A model generated the notes under the pieces. That model saw only the letters and a program-made list of their open reading frames with translations. It did not search any database and was not told the DNA's origin. From Bryobacteraceae bacterium (lineage in GTDB: Bacteria > Acidobacteriota > Terriglobia > Bryobacterales > Bryobacteraceae): a stretch of DNA of 64,000 bases. The stretch is taken from assembly GCA_029975915.1 (NCBI GenBank), contig JARKOC010000542.1, forward strand, positions 124,001-188,000, read 5' to 3'. This document shows positions 48,729 through 59,157 of the stretch, piece after piece. Both the position numbers and the translations under genes were made by a program. Position 1 is the stretch's first letter. Each line of letters starts with the position of its first letter.

Positions 48729-49694
48729 ACACGAGCCAAGTATCCGTTCATCGACGTCCACAACCACCAGCGATTTCCCATGCCGCCCGAGAGGTCGAAG
48801 AAACTCCTTGAAGACATGGACTCGATCAACCTCCAGATCGTGGTCAATCTCAGCGGAGGGTTCGGCGATCGTCTGAAAGCCGCCGTCGACTTCGCCCGCG
48901 CAACCGCGCCCAGGCGTTTCGCCGTTTTCGCCAACCTCGACTTCTCGAACATCGATGACCCGGACTATGGGAAGCGCGCCGCCGCCCAGCTCGAAGCCGA
49001 TGTCAGGAACGGCGCAGCGGGGCTGAAGTTTTTCAAGAATTTCGGCATGGATCTCAAAGACTCCAAAGGGGAGCGTATCCACATCGACGATCCGCGCTTC
49101 GACCCCGTCTTCGAGACTTGCGCCCGGCTGAAGATCCCTGTTCTGATCCACACCGCCGACCCCAAGCAGTTCTGGGAGCCCGTCGACAAGTACAACGAAC
49201 GATGGTACGAACTGATGGAGATCCCCGGCCGCCGCCGCCCCGCGGATCGCAATGCCCCGTGGGAGACGCTCATTGCCGAGCAGCACAACCTGTTCCGCCG
49301 CCACAAGAAGACGATCTTCATCAACGCCCATCTCGGCTGGCTTGGCGGCGATCTGGCTCAATTGGGCCGCCTGATGGACGAACTGCCCAACATGTACACC
49401 GAGATCGGCGCCGTGCTCGCCGAACTCGGCCGCCAGCCGCGCGTCGCCCGCGCCTGGTTCATCAAGTATCAGGACCGGGTCCTGTTTGGTAAGGACTCGT
49501 GGAACCCGACTGAATACCACACCTACTTCAGGGTTCTTGAAACCGACGACGACTACTTCGATTACTACCGCCGCCGCCACGCTTTCTGGCAGATGTACGG
49601 CCTGGACCTGCCCGACGAAGTCCTCCGCAAGCTCTATTACAAGAACGCATTGCGGTTGCTTCCCGGACTGGACGCAACGGCGTTTCCGAACTAG
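48591..49694 (+). CDS. Exported amidohydrolase, metal-dependent TIM barrel
   Basis: 367 residues. Signal peptide at residues 1-17 (LLLLGLTLSLYG). Metal site PFIDVHNH near residue 53, with further barrel motifs GAAGLKFFKNFG, VLIHTADPKQFW, FINAHLGWLGGD and FGKDSWNPTEYH, typical of amidohydrolase family 2 (ACMSD-like). Such enzymes decarboxylate or hydrolyse aromatic or sugar-acid substrates. A decayed copy of its 5' end lies at 45270-45437, with the fluoride operon in between. Next gene downstream is another exported TIM barrel. Confidence 0.87.
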   Translation: MRGLLLLGLTLSLYGQPAPQRPDPGPGMDVREYSPKSSLVVPAHPKTRAKYPFIDVHNHQRFPMPPERSKKLLEDMDSINLQIVVNLSGGFGDRLKAAVDFARATAPRRFAVFANLDFSNIDDPDYGKRAAAQLEADVRNGAAGLKFFKNFGMDLKDSKGERIHIDDPRFDPVFETCARLKIPVLIHTADPKQFWEPVDKYNERWYELMEIPGRRRPADRNAPWETLIAEQHNLFRRHKKTIFINAHLGWLGGDLAQLGRLMDELPNMYTEIGAVLAELGRQPRVARAWFIKYQDRVLFGKDSWNPTEYHTYFRVLETDDDYFDYYRRRHAFWQMYGLDLPDEVLRKLYYKNALRLLPGLDATAFPN

Positions 49695-49791
49695 TCCACT
49701 TGTGGGTCCGCACTCCCGGAGCGATCTGTTAACCTTGTGCGGAAGCGCTCAATCTCCCCGCATAGGGTCCCGCTTCAATGAAGGAACCGCC

Positions 49792-50691
49792 ATGATGACG
49801 CGCCGCACCTTGTTTGCATCGCCCACACTGCTTCCTGCCGCCTTGCAGCCGCAGGCTGCACCCACGAAGTTTGTCATGGCCTGCATGACATTGCCCTATT
49901 CGGCCTTCCCACTCGAACGGGCGCTCACCGGCATCAAGGCCAGCGGATATGATCACGTCGCCTGGGGCGTCACCCATCGTGAAACGTCAGGAACGAGACC
50001 TGTCCTGGCCATTGATGCCCCGCCATCTGAATCCGCGCGGCTCGCCTCCCGCTGTCGAAGCCTGGGCCTGGAACCGGTGATGATGTTCTCGACCTTCAAC
50101 CTGGAAGCCCCGTATGCATTGGACGCTCATCTTCGCCGCATCGACCAGGCCGCGGCGGCGAAGATCCCCTTTCTGCTGACGTTCGGCAAGACGAGTCCGG
50201 GCGAGTACGAGACGTTTGTCGGCAATCTAAGGAAGATGGCTCCTCACGCCAAGAAGTCAGGCGTGATGGTTGTCATCAAGCAGCATGGCGGCAACACGGC
50301 CACGGGCGCCGATTGCGCGCGCATCGTCAGCGAAGTGGCCCACGAATCCGTGAAGATCTGCTACGACGCCGGCAACGTCCTGGACTACGAGAACCACGAC
50401 CCGATCAAAGACATCCAGACCTGCTGGCGCGACATCCGGGCCTTCAACATCAAGGACCACCGCAACACGCCAAAAGATGAGGACTGCGGCCCGGGCTTCG
50501 GCGAGATCGATCACTACAAGCTGTTCATGCCCGTAATGCGCACCGGGCTGGCCATCCCGCTGACCTTCGAGAACATCTTCGAACCTTTGGTTCCCCGCCC
50601 GTCAGCTCCCGAAGCGGTGGACGCCTTGGCGCGCCGCGCCCGCGAGTATGTTGAAACGGTTATCCGCGGTTTGCAGAGCGCCGCGGTCTAG
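49792..50691 (+). CDS. Exported sugar isomerase/epimerase-like TIM-barrel protein
   Basis: 299 residues from the ATG at 49792, with AAGGAA upstream. Tat-like N-terminus MTRRTLFASPTLLPAALQ. AP endonuclease 2/xylose-isomerase barrel: VMVVIKQHGGNTATG, SVKICYDAGNVLDYENHDP, IRAFNIKDHRN and PLTFENIFEPL hold the metal ligands. Substrate unknown. It lies 97 nt after the amidohydrolase on the same strand. Confidence 0.85.
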   Translation: MMTRRTLFASPTLLPAALQPQAAPTKFVMACMTLPYSAFPLERALTGIKASGYDHVAWGVTHRETSGTRPVLAIDAPPSESARLASRCRSLGLEPVMMFSTFNLEAPYALDAHLRRIDQAAAAKIPFLLTFGKTSPGEYETFVGNLRKMAPHAKKSGVMVVIKQHGGNTATGADCARIVSEVAHESVKICYDAGNVLDYENHDPIKDIQTCWRDIRAFNIKDHRNTPKDEDCGPGFGEIDHYKLFMPVMRTGLAIPLTFENIFEPLVPRPSAPEAVDALARRAREYVETVIRGLQSAAV

Positions 50692-50758
50692 CAGCCGCTG
50701 GTTTGCGAGAACATCCCGCCGCTCTTCCATACGCCCTATACTCATCCCAGGAGGAATC

Positions 50759-51154
50759 ATGCCTACACTCGACCAGTTCAAGGCGAAGTACGCATCCGTT
50801 CTCGACTACATCCAGTCCCACAACGTGCGCCTGGACAATCTGCATGTCGAAGGGGACAAGTTGGTGATGAAAGGGGCCGCGCCCACCGAGATCATCAGAA
50901 ACGACGTCTGGAACGCCATCAAAGCGGTGGATCCGATCTTCGCCGATCTTCAATGCGAGATTGGCATCGACGCCAGCATCCCGCCGCCCGTGCGGACGTA
51001 CACCGTCGTGGCTGGCGACTCGCTCTGGAAGATCGCCGACAAGTTCTATGGGAACGGGTCCAAGTATCCCAAGATCATTGCAGCCAACCCCGGCAAGTTG
51101 AAGGACGAAAAGAGCGTCATTCACCCCGGCGACGTGCTCGTCGTGCCCGAGTAG
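50759..51154 (+). CDS. BON/LysM-domain protein (YgaU-like)
   Basis: 131 residues with a strong AGGAGGAA site. The N-terminal half is a BON-like domain (VRLDNLHVEGDKLVMKG), and the C-terminal half is a LysM peptidoglycan-binding motif (RTYTVVAGDSLWKIADKFYG, ending PGDVLVVPE). There is no signal peptide, as in E. coli YgaU/Kbp, a potassium-binding protein, so a similar cytoplasmic or envelope stress role is possible. A TATACT hexamer about 20 nt upstream may be its -10 box. Confidence 0.87.
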   Translation: MPTLDQFKAKYASVLDYIQSHNVRLDNLHVEGDKLVMKGAAPTEIIRNDVWNAIKAVDPIFADLQCEIGIDASIPPPVRTYTVVAGDSLWKIADKFYGNGSKYPKIIAANPGKLKDEKSVIHPGDVLVVPE

Positions 51155-51251
51155 TTGACGCGCACGGCCCAGAGACCAGAACGGCCCAGTCCAACCATGG
51201 GCCGCTTCACGCTTGTGAAAGCCAGCGTCGCACCGGAAGCACGGCTCTTGC

Positions 51252-52709
51252 CTAGCGGTTGGGTCTCGACGCCATCAATTCGTCAATGTTGACCAAGTCG
51301 GTCGGGTACTTGCCCGTGTAGCAGGCATAGCAGAATCGCTCGTCGGTGTCACCCACGGCCTTGTGGAGATTTTCCAGGGATAGGTACGCCAGCGTGTCGC
51401 AGCCGATGAACTGGCGGATCTCTTCCACACTTTGGTTGGCCGCGATCAGTTCCCGCTTTGTCGGCGTGTCCACACCGTAGAAACAGGGCGACATCGTCGG
51501 GGGACAGGATATCCGGACGTGGACTTCGCGGGCGCCCGCTCCACGAACCATCCGGACGATCTTTTGCGAGGTCGTGCCGCGGACCAGCGAATCGTCCACC
51601 AGAACAACACGCTTGCCCTCGAGTAGCGCACGTACGGGGTTGAGTTTCAACCTTACGCCGAAGTCGCGGATCGCCTGCGAAGGCTCGATGAAAGTCCGGC
51701 CGACATAGTGATTCCTGATCAGGCCGTGCCGGAACTGGATGCCGGAGGCGGTGGCGTAACCGAGGGCGGCGGCGACGCCGGAGTCGGGAATCGGCACGAC
51801 GACATCAGCTTCGACCGGCATCTCCTGGCTCAACAACTGCCCCATCCGTTCCCGCGATGCCAGCACCGGCCGTCCGAAGACGATCGAATCAGGCCTGGAA
51901 AAGTAGACGTGTTCAAAGACGCACTGGGCGCTTCTTCCAGGCGGCGCATAGAACTGCCTCGTCAGCCCTTCAGGGCCGGCGATGACCATTTCTCCTGGCT
52001 CGACGTCCCCGATGTACTCAGCGTCGATCAAATCGAAGGCGCACGTCTCCGAGGCGAACACATAGGCATAGCCGTCGTTGTGCAACTTCAATTGGCCGAT
52101 GGCCAGCGGGCGGAATCCGTGCCTGTCGCGCGCAACGATCACCCTGTCGGCGGCGAGAAAGACAAGCGAAAACGCCCCTTCGATCGCCAACAGCGCCTCG
52201 CGCAAGGCTGATTCGAGCGTCTTCTGATCGCTCTTGGCTACCAGGTGCAACACAACCTCGGTATCCGACGACGCCTGGAAGATGGACCCGGAAGCCTCCA
52301 GGTCGCGCCTCAACTCCATCGCGTTGGTGATATTGCCGTTGTGCGCCACGGCGATCTTGCCCTTATTGCAGGCGACCGAGAACGGCTGGGCGTTCAGGAT
52401 CGCGGTATCGCCGGCGGTCGAATAGCGGGTGTGCCCGATCGCCATGTGGCCGGGCAGCATGTTCAGCACGCCCGCCGTAAAGATGTCAGCCACGTGGCCC
52501 ATGGCTTTGTGGCAATAGACGTCTTTGCCGTTGCTGGCCGCAATGCCGGCGCTCTCCTGGCCACGGTGCTGGAGGGCGTGCAGCCCCAAATGGGCCAAGT
52601 TGCCGGCCTCCGGGTGCCCGTACACTGCCACCACACCGCATTCCTCGTGGAGTTTGTCGAACGGAACTTCTTCGAACGGCAAATGCTCAGTCTGGTCTTG
52701 ATCAGGCAT
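51252..52709 (-). CDS. purF: Amidophosphoribosyltransferase (PurF)
   Basis: 485 residues. First step of purine synthesis. A propeptide of 23 residues precedes the nucleophile Cys24 ([10 protein letters not shown]). PRPP-binding block [18 protein letters not shown] is complete, and [10 protein letters not shown] near the C-terminus supplies cysteines as in the Fe-S-containing Bacillus-type enzyme. The gene overlaps purL by 8 nt. The order is purQ-purL-purF. Confidence 0.96.
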   Translation of the reverse strand: MPDQDQTEHLPFEEVPFDKLHEECGVVAVYGHPEAGNLAHLGLHALQHRGQESAGIAASNGKDVYCHKAMGHVADIFTAGVLNMLPGHMAIGHTRYSTAGDTAILNAQPFSVACNKGKIAVAHNGNITNAMELRRDLEASGSIFQASSDTEVVLHLVAKSDQKTLESALREALLAIEGAFSLVFLAADRVIVARDRHGFRPLAIGQLKLHNDGYAYVFASETCAFDLIDAEYIGDVEPGEMVIAGPEGLTRQFYAPPGRSAQCVFEHVYFSRPDSIVFGRPVLASRERMGQLLSQEMPVEADVVVPIPDSGVAAALGYATASGIQFRHGLIRNHYVGRTFIEPSQAIRDFGVRLKLNPVRALLEGKRVVLVDDSLVRGTTSQKIVRMVRGAGAREVHVRISCPPTMSPCFYGVDTPTKRELIAANQSVEEIRQFIGCDTLAYLSLENLHKAVGDTDERFCYACYTGKYPTDLVNIDELMASRPNR

Positions 52710-54942
52710 GAACCTCGGCCTCGAGTTTGGATTCCAGTGCGTGTGCCCAGGTCTCGCGTAACGGGGCGAGAGGCGTCTCGATTAGAGTAATCCCCTTGTT
52801 GGTTATCGTCAACTGACCAGCCAAGGTCTTGCCGATCTTAACCGCCGGCGCGCCGTGTTTGGCAGCGATCGCTTCCACGGCGCCGGCATCGGCGGTCGAA
52901 ACTACAACTCGCGACGGCCCTTCGTGATAGAGCAACAGTTCCGGCGCAAGCTCCGAATTCAAATCCAGCTTTGCGCCGATGCCGTTGTCAAACGACGATT
53001 CAGCCACTGCCCAGGCCAAGCCACCGTCGCTGATATCATGCGCGGATTCGACCGCTTTCGCCCGGACCATCTCCCTTACAGCCGCTTGGACCGTCTTCTC
53101 AAATTCCATGTCCAACGCCGGTGGCAGACCCCAAATGTCTTTCATGACCTGCTTGGCGTATTGCGTCCCGCCCATCCGGACCGGATCGGCCGCGCCGATG
53201 CCGCCGATCACGTAAACATCGCGGCCCGGTTCGCGGAAAGCGATGCCCACTGGCATCTCGGTCTTCATGAGGCCGACGATGCCCATCACCGGCGAGGGGA
53301 ACACTCCCTCGCCCAGGGTTTCGTTGTAAAGGCTGACGTTGCCGCCCGTGATCGGCGTCCCAAAGAACGCGCAGGCGTCTGCCATCCCCTCAATGGCCTC
53401 GACAAGCTGCGCCATGATCTCGGGCCGTTCGGGATTGCCGAAGTTCAGGTTGTTGGTCGCGGCAACGGGTTCGGCGCCCACGCAGGACAGGTTCCGGCAG
53501 CATTCTGCGACCATGAGTTTGGCGCCTTCGCGCGGGTCGAGGTAGGTGTAGCGGCCGTTGCCATCCAGCGCCATGGCGACCGAGGAACCGATCTCCTTGA
53601 TCCGGATGATGGCCGCATCTCCGCCCGGACCCGCGACGGTGTTCGTCCGGACCATGTAGTCGTACTGTTCCCAGATCCAGCGCTTGCTGCAAAGGTCCTC
53701 GCTAGCGGCGAGGGTGAAAAGATCGGAGGTGAGGCCTTTGGATTGGATCACCGGACCTACCATCGGCGCCTTTCTCATCGGCTTGGTGTGAGGCCTGTCA
53801 TAAAGCGGCGCCTCGTCTGCCAGCGGACGGCTGGGAATCTCGGCGACCACCTCGCCGTGATTCCTCACCCGCATGATCCCATCCGACTTCACTGTGCCGA
53901 CGATTCTGGCGTCGAGCCCCCACTTCTTGAACACATCAAGGACTTCGTTTTCGCGGCCCTTGTGCGCCACCAGCAGCATTCGCTCCTGGCTTTCCGACAG
54001 CATGATCTCGTAGGGCGTCATGCCCTGTTCACGTTGAGGCACGTGCGCAAGGTCGATCTCAATGCCCGTGCCCGCCCGGCTGCTCATCTCGCAGGTCGAG
54101 CAGGTCAACCCGGCTGCTCCCATGTCCTGGATGCCGGCGATGGCGCCTGTTTGCATCGCCTCCAGGCACGCCTCGAGCAGGAGCTTTTCCATGAACGGAT
54201 CGCCCACCTGCACGTTCGGCCGCTTCTGCTTGCTCTCTTCAGTGAATTCGGCCGAAGCCATCGACGCGCCGTGAATGCCGTCCTTGCCCGTCTTTGAACC
54301 GACATAAATCACCGGGTTGCCTTCGCCGGTGGCCTTGCCGTAAAAGATCTGATCCTTGCGGAAGACGCCCAATGCGAAGACGTTAATTAGCGGATTGCCT
54401 GCATAGCTCGGTTCGAAGACTGTCTCGCCGCCGACGGTGGGCACGCCGAAACAGTTGCCGTAATGGGCGATTCCGGCCACGACGCCGTCGAGGATGCGGC
54501 GGTTGCGGGCGCCGGTTTGCGGATCGTCCAACGGTCCGAAACGCAATGCGTCCATCACCGCAACGGGCCGAGCGCCCATGGTGAAGATGTCGCGCAAAAT
54601 GCCGCCCACGCCGGTCGCCGCGCCCTGGAAGGGTTCGATGAAGCTAGGGTGGTTGTGGGACTCGATCTTGAAGGCGATGCAGTAGTCGTTGCCTTCAGGG
54701 TCTTTGCCGACATCGATAATCCCGGCATTCTCGCCCGGGCCCTGGACGACGAGCTTGCTTCGAGTTGGCAGTTTCTTAAGATGGATGCGCGAACTTTTGT
54801 AAGAGCAGTGCTCGCTCCACATCACGCTGAAGATGCCCAACTCAGTGATATTCGGCTCGCGTCCGAGAATGGACACAATTCGCTCGTATTCGTCCGTGGT
54901 CAACTGGTGGGCCTGGACGATCTCTGGAGTGATCTGGCTCAT
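52702..54942 (-). CDS. purL: Phosphoribosylformylglycinamidine synthase subunit PurL
   Basis: 746 residues, the small-PurL type that needs PurQ and Pur[33 protein letters not shown] and [19 protein letters not shown] are typical ATP- and magnesium-binding blocks, repeated in the second half ([28 protein letters not shown]). It converts FGAR to FGAM with ammonia from PurQ. The start is 4 nt after the purQ stop. Confidence 0.96.
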   Translation of the reverse strand: MSQITPEIVQAHQLTTDEYERIVSILGREPNITELGIFSVMWSEHCSYKSSRIHLKKLPTRSKLVVQGPGENAGIIDVGKDPEGNDYCIAFKIESHNHPSFIEPFQGAATGVGGILRDIFTMGARPVAVMDALRFGPLDDPQTGARNRRILDGVVAGIAHYGNCFGVPTVGGETVFEPSYAGNPLINVFALGVFRKDQIFYGKATGEGNPVIYVGSKTGKDGIHGASMASAEFTEESKQKRPNVQVGDPFMEKLLLEACLEAMQTGAIAGIQDMGAAGLTCSTCEMSSRAGTGIEIDLAHVPQREQGMTPYEIMLSESQERMLLVAHKGRENEVLDVFKKWGLDARIVGTVKSDGIMRVRNHGEVVAEIPSRPLADEAPLYDRPHTKPMRKAPMVGPVIQSKGLTSDLFTLAASEDLCSKRWIWEQYDYMVRTNTVAGPGGDAAIIRIKEIGSSVAMALDGNGRYTYLDPREGAKLMVAECCRNLSCVGAEPVAATNNLNFGNPERPEIMAQLVEAIEGMADACAFFGTPITGGNVSLYNETLGEGVFPSPVMGIVGLMKTEMPVGIAFREPGRDVYVIGGIGAADPVRMGGTQYAKQVMKDIWGLPPALDMEFEKTVQAAVREMVRAKAVESAHDISDGGLAWAVAESSFDNGIGAKLDLNSELAPELLLYHEGPSRVVVSTADAGAVEAIAAKHGAPAVKIGKTLAGQLTITNKGITLIETPLAPLRETWAHALESKLEAEVHA

Positions 54943-54946
54943 GGCT

Positions 54947-55639
54947 TTACTTGGCGGCGGGAGTCAGGGCGCGGGCCCCTTCGTGGAAACGGATCAGCGA
55001 CTCAAAGACCAGCCGTCCGTCGCTGGATCCCATCAACGGCTCGGTGGCGCGCTCCGGATGAGGCATCATGCCCATGACATTGCGGCCTTGGTTCAGGATG
55101 CCGGCGATGTCGCGCAGGGATCCGTTTGGATTCTCCACATATCGGAAGGCCACCCGGTCTTCGGCTTCAAGCATATCGAGCGTGGCCTCATCGGCGACGT
55201 AGCAACCTTCTCCGTGGGCAATCGGTATTCGGAGCACCGCGCCCGCGGGAATGGCGCTGGTAAAAGGTGAATTCGCCGTGGCGGCGGTCAGCTTCACTTC
55301 CTTGCAGATGAACTTCAGCCCCCGGTTCCGGACCAGAGCGCCGGGCAGCAGGCCGCATTCGGTGAGGATCTGGAATCCGTTGCAGATGCCCAACACGAAG
55401 CCGCCTTCGGCGGCGAACTTCTTCACCGACGCCATCACGGGCGAAAACTTGGAAATCGCGCCGCAGCGGAGATAGTCACCATAGGAGAATCCGCCGGGCA
55501 GGATGATGCAATCCGAACCCTTCAGATCGCTGTCGCTGTGCCAAAGGAATTCCGCCTGGTGCCCGAGATTGGCGCTCGCCGCATACCAGGCGTCGTGATC
55601 GCAATTGCTGCCGGGAAAGACGACGACGCCGAATTTCAT
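54947..55639 (-). CDS. purQ: Phosphoribosylformylglycinamidine synthase subunit PurQ
   Basis: 230 residues from the ATG at 55639 ([16 protein letters not shown]). Glutaminase: nucleophile Cys in GICNGFQ and His/Glu in MMPHPERA. It delivers ammonia to PurL. The frame is open further upstream (to 55777) but without family sequence. No purS lies next to it in the window. Confidence 0.95.
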   Translation of the reverse strand: MKFGVVVFPGSNCDHDAWYAASANLGHQAEFLWHSDSDLKGSDCIILPGGFSYGDYLRCGAISKFSPVMASVKKFAAEGGFVLGICNGFQILTECGLLPGALVRNRGLKFICKEVKLTAATANSPFTSAIPAGAVLRIPIAHGEGCYVADEATLDMLEAEDRVAFRYVENPNGSLRDIAGILNQGRNVMGMMPHPERATEPLMGSSDGRLVFESLIRFHEGARALTPAAK

Positions 55640-55721
55640 GGGGAAGCACCAGTTTACCAGACCGTCGCCACGCCCGTGCCCATTGATCGGATGGCGCATC
55701 GAAGAACCTGCCGCCGCAGGC

Positions 55722-56345
55722 TCAGCGGATTTCGCGCAACTGGAGGCGCCGGAACATGACCACGGTGTTGGGGTCATGGAGTTGGAGCCCGATCGGACCA
55801 GATTTGGGGCGGTTGGGGTCGCCGGGGTGTTCCATGATCTTCTCGCCGTTGAGAAAAACTGTGATCAAGTTGTCGCGGACTCGGATCTCCATCTGGTTCC
55901 AGTCGCCGAACCGCTCGAATCCTGTCTTGGCGTCCTGGAAAAGGTACAGACTGCCGGTTGGGTTCTTCTCCGACTTAGAGCCAAGGATCTGGATCTCGTA
56001 ACCGATGTGCGATGGCGTCTTTTCGGCAATGTGCGCATCTCCGCAGGCGTGGGCCGCGCGAGACGTGTCGCGGATCGAGATGCCTGAATTGGACTTGTGC
56101 CGGATCCAGTATTCGAAACGGAAGTCATATTGCCGGTAGTCCTTGCGGGTATAGAGCCACGCTTGGTGCTTCGAATTGAGGCGGTCGCGCTCGCCGATCA
56201 AAATCCGGTCGGACGTGACATTCCAGATACCCTCACCGATGTTCTCCCAACCTTCCAGAGACTTCTCCGGCGTGATGTCGCGCCATTGGGCGCTCAACAG
56301 CGTAGACGTCAGAACGGCTCCGGCGGCGAAGAAAGACAGGCGCAT
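55722..56345 (-). CDS. Exported DUF1080 (3-keto-disaccharide hydrolase-like) protein
   Basis: 207 residues. Signal peptide at residues 1-19 ([15 protein letters not shown]). DUF1080 beta-sandwich with [45 protein letters not shown] and GPIGLQLHD. Some members of this concanavalin-like family hydrolyse 3-keto-glycosides, which fits with the Gfo/Idh/MocA oxidoreductases elsewhere in the window. It is 82 nt before purQ on the same strand but unrelated in function. Confidence 0.87.
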   Translation of the reverse strand: MRLSFFAAGAVLTSTLLSAQWRDITPEKSLEGWENIGEGIWNVTSDRILIGERDRLNSKHQAWLYTRKDYRQYDFRFEYWIRHKSNSGISIRDTSRAAHACGDAHIAEKTPSHIGYEIQILGSKSEKNPTGSLYLFQDAKTGFERFGDWNQMEIRVRDNLITVFLNGEKIMEHPGDPNRPKSGPIGLQLHDPNTVVMFRRLQLREIR

Positions 56346-56399
56346 GGCGGATCCTTTTTGTGAAGATCCGCCATGATACCACTGTCTGGGAAGGCGGTG

Positions 56400-56984
56400 T
56401 CAGGCGGCTCGCTTAATGGGGACTGGAATCCGCCGGTTCAGCGAATTGCGCCTCAAGGAAGGCCTGGCGATTTCGGTTGTGATGGGGACGGTGTTCTCGG
56501 TGCGGCCGTTAAAATACTCGTCAATTGGAAACAGAGCATATGGACGAAGTTCGCGGTAGGTGCGGCCCAACTTCTCCTGGATCCGGTAAACGGCGTGGAA
56601 GAACCGGCCTCGATCGATGCCCAAGCGCCGGGCGCAGAGGCTCCAACTTGCACCAAGGATGTAATGAAAACGGAAAACCTGATATTCAAACGGGTCCAGC
56701 GTCCTCTGAGTGACAAGGAGGAAATCGGCGATGTACTCCTCGTTTTTCCGGCCCCAGGTGATGCGCCGCCCGCCTTTGGGCGTCGGTTCCAGTGAAACGG
56801 GAGTAAGCCGTTTCTCCTTTGCGACGCATTGATAGAACTTCGAGAGACAAATGCGGAAGATCGCCCGGAAAACACACGAGCACGGGCGGGGTCCGCCCCG
56901 TTCCATCTCCCTTATTCCGAAACCATGGCACCTTACACACTCTTCAGCGGCTAATGCGATCGTGTCTGAATGGGTCCACTCCAT
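56400..56984 (-). CDS. Zinc-ribbon plus helical protein, function unknown
   Basis: 194 residues. The N-terminus has CVRCHGFGIREMERGG then PCSC, a CxxC...CxC set that probably binds zinc. The centre (DPFEYQVFRFHYILGASW, CARRLGIDRGRFFHAVYRIQ) resembles the region 4 helices of sigma-like or HTH proteins but without a clear family match. The tail is basic. It is divergent from the HTH regulator at 57258, and the 270 nt between are noticeably more AT-rich than the genes. It may belong to an accessory element. Confidence 0.6.
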   Translation of the reverse strand: MEWTHSDTIALAAEECVRCHGFGIREMERGGPRPCSCVFRAIFRICLSKFYQCVAKEKRLTPVSLEPTPKGGRRITWGRKNEEYIADFLLVTQRTLDPFEYQVFRFHYILGASWSLCARRLGIDRGRFFHAVYRIQEKLGRTYRELRPYALFPIDEYFNGRTENTVPITTEIARPSLRRNSLNRRIPVPIKRAA

Positions 56985-57118
56985 AATTCGTTTTTCTCAC
57001 TTCCCTTTATTCCGCCGTCGCCTCCTCCTCACTGGAGGTCTGATCGGATCTGTGTTCCAGCGTCAGCCCGGTCTTCGTTTCCGTCAACGCGTCACCATGT
57101 CTGGTCTGCCAAACAAAT

Positions 57119-57139
57119 GAGGAGCCGATCCCGCTCCTC
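57119..57139. other. Hairpin in the divergent intergenic region
   Basis: GAGGAGC-(7)-GCTCCTC is a perfect 7-bp inverted repeat in the region between the zinc-ribbon gene and the HTH gene. It could be a terminator or a binding site. No U-run. Confidence 0.4.
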
Positions 57140-57221
57140 GTCAATGAATTGATAAGAAAAGGATTATTTCAACGCAGAAATTCATTAAAGTTCGTTAGCG
57201 GTCAGACTTCGAGTGGCGATA

Positions 57222-57239
57222 TAGTACTACTAGTACTAC
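57222..57239 (+). promoter_or_regulatory. Tandem palindromic operator upstream of the HTH gene
   Basis: Two adjacent copies of TAGTACTAC, each containing the 8-bp palindrome TAGTACTA, stand 19 nt before the HTH gene start. The first copy overlaps a TATAGT hexamer (57220-57225) that could be a -10 box, so bound protein would block polymerase. The site is probably for the adjacent regulator. Confidence 0.55.
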
Positions 57240-57257
57240 CCTATATCTGTGTGAAAT

Positions 57258-58013
57258 ATGCCCGCGCCGAATGTCCCGATCACCTTCGCCACATTCCAGA
57301 AACGGCTGCTGATGCATATTCGGGACCTTCTTTCCAATGGCGAACTGACTGAGCGTGGCCTTGCGCGAATGGTCGGCGTCTCCCAGCCACACATGCACAA
57401 TGTTCTCAAGGGAGTGCGAGAACTGACGACAGAGGTCGGAGACTCGCTGTTGGGAACTCTTGGTCTGTCGTTATTGGAGCTGGCAGGCGCCGGGGAACTG
57501 GGTGCGGCGTTGGAAGCCAGGCGGGAATTCGCTGGTGGCCGGCGGCTGGTTCGTTTGGTTCAGGGCGAGATTTCTCCGAATCAAAGGTTCCCCGACGTGA
57601 CTTCGGCAGAGGATTGGGTGCGCTTGCCATCGTCCATGCTGGCCTCGGTCAGGCGGCCTATTCTCACGGCTTTCTCGCCCGATCCGGAAGTGAATACCCT
57701 TTTCGGCAGCGCCACGCATTTGATCGTCGATCTCGACGACGCGGAGCGGCTGGCAGTGACACCGGGCAACTGGTATTCGCTGAGGTGGGGTGGGGCCGGC
57801 TACATCCGCCAGGTGCGGCGGGAAGCTGGGGCATTGGTCGTGTTGGGCCAGCGCAGTTGGCGCCCTCTCCATCTTCCGGACCGGATTCCGCTGGGCGACC
57901 TGCCGCTGCTATCGGTCATTCGGGGAAGGGTGGCGTGGTGCGGGCCAGATCCACGCAAGGCCGCGGCAATCAGCAGCCAAGGTTGCTACTTGGCGAAGAC
58001 GACGCTTTCGTAA
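57258..58013 (+). CDS. HTH-type regulator with a C-terminal sensor-like domain
   Basis: 251 residues. N-terminal HTH of the XRE/Cro type (LTERGLARMVGVSQPHMHNVLKGVRELT, where the recognition helix follows VSQPHMH). The C-terminal half (ISPNQRF, VDLDDAERLAVTPGNWYSL) looks like a peptidase-S24/LexA-like or other ligand-binding domain, but the Ser/Lys dyad is not obvious. It probably controls its own promoter through the tandem palindrome. Its last 28 nt overlap the convergent glycosyltransferase gene. Confidence 0.78.
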   Translation: MPAPNVPITFATFQKRLLMHIRDLLSNGELTERGLARMVGVSQPHMHNVLKGVRELTTEVGDSLLGTLGLSLLELAGAGELGAALEARREFAGGRRLVRLVQGEISPNQRFPDVTSAEDWVRLPSSMLASVRRPILTAFSPDPEVNTLFGSATHLIVDLDDAERLAVTPGNWYSLRWGGAGYIRQVRREAGALVVLGQRSWRPLHLPDRIPLGDLPLLSVIRGRVAWCGPDPRKAAAISSQGCYLAKTTLS

Positions 58014-59137
58014 GTAGCCAGCACCTGCCGGGCAGTGTCTTCCCAATTGAACCGGCGGCACTGCTGATAACCCTTTAGTGTGAGTTGCTCCCTGAGCCCT
58101 TCATCGAGAAGAACTTCCTTGATGCCACGGGCAATCTCGAAGACATTGTCGGGGCTCACCAGGTATGCAGCGTCGCCGACAACCTCGGGCAGGCTGGTGA
58201 CATTCGAGCAAACCACGGGCGTTCCCGATGCCATTGCCTCCAGGGGAGGCAGTCCAAACCCTTCATAGAGCGACGGAAACACAAATGCTGCAGCCGCCGA
58301 GTAGAAAACGCGCAGCGCGTCGAAAGGGACAAACCCGAGAAACCGGACGCTGGACTCCACCCGGCTGTGAAGGACCGCCTGGCGCAAAGCCGGGTAGTTG
58401 GAGATCTGGTCACCAATAATGATGAGCCGGAGATTCTTGTATACCGGGTGCGCCTCGAGTTCTCCTTTCAGCAGGGCAAAAGCCTCGACTAACCGAGCCA
58501 CATTCTTATGCGGCTTCACGGATCCCGCGTAGAGCAGGAATGGATAGTCGATCTGGTATCGCTCGATCACGAGCTGGCGGTCCCGCTCGGACTGCTCCGA
58601 AGTCCGTCCCGCATCGGAACGGGCGTATCTCGGGTCGGCGGCCCCATAGATGCGTGTGATCTTGGCCGCTGGAATGCCGAGCATCTGTTCAACATCCTGC
58701 CGGGTTGATTCAGAGACGGCAATCACCCGCGAGGCGCGCATCAGACCGTGTCTCATCTTCGAACGGGCGAAGTCGAAGCGCCAGTTGTCTGGAACTTCGA
58801 AAAACAGCGGGCTGATGTCGTGTACCGTTACCACGTATGGGCGGGGCAAGAACAGGGGAACGACGTTCAGCGGGACATGGATCAGGTCCGCACGGACCCC
58901 TCGGGCGAATGCCGGGAAAGCGAGCTGGTCGAAAGCATCCGAGTCCTTGCGGTCGTAAGGCAGGCACTGAAAGTTGTTGGGCAGACCTTCGAACTCCTGC
59001 TGGTCCTGCCGCCCGCAGACAAGAATAAACCGGTGCGGCGAATCGAGACCCGCCAGGGCACGCACCAGATTCCGAATATAGGTGCCGAAGCCGAAGTCCT
59101 GGATGTGACGCGCGTCAATGAGGATTCGCATCGGCAT
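57986..59137 (-). CDS. Glycosyltransferase family 4
   Basis: 383 residues from the ATG at 59137, with AGGAGAG 7 nt upstream. GT-B fold with RILIDARHIQDFGFGTYIRNL at the N-terminus, LLYAGSVKPHKNVARLVEAF in the linker and the nucleotide-sugar motif FVFPSLYEGFGLPPLEAMAS with the two catalytic/binding Glu. It transfers a hexose to a surface glycan. The gene precedes glyA's end by 20 nt. The acceptor is unknown. Confidence 0.9.
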   Translation of the reverse strand: MPMRILIDARHIQDFGFGTYIRNLVRALAGLDSPHRFILVCGRQDQQEFEGLPNNFQCLPYDRKDSDAFDQLAFPAFARGVRADLIHVPLNVVPLFLPRPYVVTVHDISPLFFEVPDNWRFDFARSKMRHGLMRASRVIAVSESTRQDVEQMLGIPAAKITRIYGAADPRYARSDAGRTSEQSERDRQLVIERYQIDYPFLLYAGSVKPHKNVARLVEAFALLKGELEAHPVYKNLRLIIIGDQISNYPALRQAVLHSRVESSVRFLGFVPFDALRVFYSAAAAFVFPSLYEGFGLPPLEAMASGTPVVCSNVTSLPEVVGDAAYLVSPDNVFEIARGIKEVLLDEGLREQLTLKGYQQCRRFNWEDTARQVLATYESVVFAK

Positions 59138-59157
59138 AGGCACTCTCCTAGACTGGA

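Noticed and set aside
52855..54297. 480-residue plus-strand frame opposite purL
   Set aside because: Antisense to a full-length PurL; no domain seen.
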